Shown in pieces: positions 6,427 to 7,749 of a DNA stretch of 7,749 bases; position 1 is the first letter of the stretch; each line of letters opens with the position of its first letter. The notes beneath the pieces were generated by a model. It did not search any database and was not told the DNA's origin. It was given only the letters and a program-made list of their open reading frames with translations. Made by a program: the position numbers and the translations under genes. Source of the stretch: an uncultured bacterium (GTDB lineage: Bacteria > Chloroflexota > Anaerolineae > JACIWP01); assembly GCA_903872005.1 (NCBI GenBank), contig CAIQJD010000054.1, positions 1 through 7,749 of the forward strand. The letters run 5' to 3'.

Positions 6427-7419
6427 TCAGCGGATGAGCCAGGCCAGCGGCGCATAAATCAGGCCGGCCAGGAGCGCGGTGGCCGGCATCGTGAGGAGCC
6501 AGGCGAGCAGCATCTCCCGGGCGACGCCCCAACGCACCTGCGACGGGCGCTGGCCGGAGCCGGCGCCGAGGATGCTTGAGCTGACCACTTGCGTTGTGCT
6601 GACCGGTCCGCCCAAAAGCGCAGCGGCCACGATGATGGAAGCAGCGGCCAGTTGCGAGCTGAATGCATGGATGGGACGCACTTTGTAGAAGCGGCCGCCG
6701 AGAGTCTTGATGACGCGCCAGCCCCCGATGAAGGTACCCAGCGCGATGGAGACGGCCGCGCCGGCGATGACCCACAGGGGGACGCGGAAGGTGGGCAAGA
6801 GGCCGGCCGAGACCAGCCCTAACGTGATGATGCCCATCGTCTTCTGGGAATCGTTGGCGCCGTGACTCAGGGCCAGGCCGGCGGCGGTCAGCCACTCGCC
6901 GCGCCGGAGCCAAACATTGGCGCGCGGCGACATCGCTCGGAGCAGCCATAGCAGCGCTCTGATGGTCAGAAAGCCGAGCGCCAGGCCCAGGATGGGCGAG
7001 ATGAAGAGGGCGAGGATGACTTTCAGCAAGCCGGCGACGTGGACGACCTGTGGCCCGAAGCCCCAGATGGCCGCGCCGACCAACCCGCCGATGAGCGCGT
7101 GCGAGGAGCTGGATGGGATGCCGAGGCGCAAGGTGATGTTGTTCCAGGCGATGGCGCTGAGGAGCGCCGCCAGCGTTACCGTGATGGTGATGTTCTGGGG
7201 CGAGACGACCTGACTGCCGATGGCGACGGCGACGGAAACGCCGAAGAGGAACGGCCCCAGCAGCTCGCACACGCCGATGAGCAACATGGCCTGCCGCGGG
7301 CGCATGGCGCGCGAGGAGATGAGGACGGCGACCGCATTCGCGCTATCGCTCATGCCGTTGAAGAAGTCAAACAGCAGGGCAATGACGACCAGGGCGATGG
7401 CGGGATAGATGGCCGGCAT
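6427..7419 (-). CDS. pit: Inorganic phosphate transporter, Pit family
   Basis: A 330-aa polytopic membrane protein that imports phosphate, or its metal complex, driven by an ion gradient. The two-fold Pit signature is clear: FDFFNGMSDSANAVAV (17-32) in the first half and LSHGANDSQKTMG (184-196) in the second, each in a conserved helix. GIPSSSSH (100-107) and GPVSTTQ (271-277) are the matching inner-repeat motifs. About nine or ten hydrophobic segments run from residue 4 to the end, with basic linkers such as RAMSPRANVWLRRG (161-174). At 330 aa it is a compact bacterial/archaeal-type Pit, shorter than E. coli PitA (about 500). Two positions differ from the commonest form: S24, where many bacterial members have His (NGFHD), and Gln277, where STTH is usual. 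It lies between a HAD hydrolase (11-bp gap) and DUF47 (36-bp gap), the usual partner. The substrate is inferred from the family. Confidence 0.94.
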   Translation of the reverse strand: MPAIYPAIALVVIALLFDFFNGMSDSANAVAVLISSRAMRPRQAMLLIGVCELLGPFLFGVSVAVAIGSQVVSPQNITITVTLAALLSAIAWNNITLRLGIPSSSSHALIGGLVGAAIWGFGPQVVHVAGLLKVILALFISPILGLALGFLTIRALLWLLRAMSPRANVWLRRGEWLTAAGLALSHGANDSQKTMGIITLGLVSAGLLPTFRVPLWVIAGAAVSIALGTFIGGWRVIKTLGGRFYKVRPIHAFSSQLAAASIIVAAALLGGPVSTTQVVSSSILGAGSGQRPSQVRWGVAREMLLAWLLTMPATALLAGLIYAPLAWLIR

Positions 7420-7427
7420 CTCGGCTG

Positions 7428-7432
7428 CCTCT
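7428..7432 (-). promoter_or_regulatory. Ribosome binding site of the Pit gene, overlapping the HAD stop codon
   Basis: On the minus strand AGAGG ends 8 nt before the ATG (7419-7417). Its first two bases are the last two of the TAG stop (7433-7431) of the upstream hydrolase gene. This arrangement suggests coupled translation of hydrolase and transporter. Confidence 0.7.
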
Positions 7433-7749
7433 ACTGCTGCGCCGCGCCGTCGGCGCGCGGGCCAGCAGCAAGGCGGCGCAGCGCCGCCGGCAGCTCGGCG
7501 ACGGCATCCATGACGATGTCTGCGCCGGCCTGCTGGAAGTGCTGGCGTTGGCCGGCCTTGGCGACGACCGCGGCCACGCAGGGGGGAGTGTCCCCCAGGC
7601 GTTGGCGGTAGTTCAGCGTCAATTGCAGGTCATCGCCGGTGTCGCCGATGAAGAGGGCGGCGGCCGGCGTGAGGGCATCGAAGGCGCGTTGCAGCGCGCG
7701 CGGATCGGGCTTGCGTAGCTCGGTGGAGTCCAGGACGAAGTCGAAAGGG
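7431..7749 (-). CDS. HAD-superfamily hydrolase, C-terminal part (5' end outside window)
   Basis: The last 105 codons of a gene that enters from the right edge. The fragment begins PFDFVLDSTELRKPDPRAL and contains two haloacid dehalogenase signatures: the motif III lysine in LRKPDP and the motif IV acidic cluster in LFIGDTGDDLQ, which helps bind Mg2+. The nucleophile motif (DxDxT) and the cap domain lie outside the window. The remainder, with ADIVMDAVAELPAALRRL, fits the C-terminal helix-strand end of a subfamily IA phosphatase such as phosphoglycolate phosphatase-like proteins. HAD enzymes hydrolyse phosphate esters in the cytoplasm, but they are so varied that no substrate can be named. The start must be upstream because the homology continues through to the edge; an internal TTG at 7622 is not a credible start. 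It is the first visible gene of the operon with Pit and DUF47. Confidence 0.85.
   Translation of the reverse strand, partial: PFDFVLDSTELRKPDPRALQRAFDALTPAAALFIGDTGDDLQLTLNYRQRLGDTPPCVAAVVAKAGQRQHFQQAGADIVMDAVAELPAALRRLAAGPRADGAAQQ

Noticed and set aside
7039..7611. Plus-strand open frame across the Pit and HAD genes
   Set aside because: The translation is rich in Asp/Gly/Arg repeats typical of antisense frames, and it overlaps two genes with clear Pit and HAD motifs on the minus strand.

Overview
The window is GC-rich (about two-thirds G+C by eye) bacterial DNA, packed with protein genes and almost free of non-coding sequence. It holds six protein-coding genes. The first and last are cut by the window edges. 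I see no rRNA, tRNA, CRISPR array, insertion sequence or prophage gene. The hexamer GCCGGC is extremely frequent (roughly 75 copies by hand count). Together with the gene types (a short DnaE polymerase, a tungsten/molybdenum aldehyde:ferredoxin oxidoreductase and a Pit/DUF47 phosphate uptake pair), this fits a GC-rich environmental bacterium. Chloroflexota is my guess from style, not something the sequence proves.

Left half, plus strand: the 3' nine-tenths or so of a DNA polymerase III alpha-type gene (1-2795) is followed after 5 bp by an aldehyde:ferredoxin oxidoreductase of 612 aa (2801-4639). After a 39-bp gap comes a 358-aa membrane-associated protein joining a flavodoxin-like domain to two [4Fe-4S] clusters (4679-5755). 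The last two look like an enzyme with its redox partner: the oxidoreductase would release low-potential electrons from an aldehyde, and the flavin/iron-sulfur protein could accept them at the membrane. The polymerase gene runs directly into them, with the oxidoreductase's ribosome binding site inside its last codons.

Right half, minus strand: a HAD-superfamily hydrolase (C-terminal part, 7431-7749), a Pit-family inorganic phosphate transporter (6427-7419) and a DUF47/PhoU-like protein (5764-6390) are read in that order as a tight operon with gaps of 11 and 36 bp. Pit plus DUF47 is a well-known phosphate-uptake pair. The hydrolase may belong to the same theme, but its substrate is unknown.

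The two operons converge at 5756-5763 with only 8 bp between stop codons and no convincing terminator. All four complete genes start at ATG with a purine-rich ribosome binding site ending 8 nt upstream, which makes the start calls firm. No promoter is visible, because both operons begin outside the window. No stretch of 300 bases lacks a gene.
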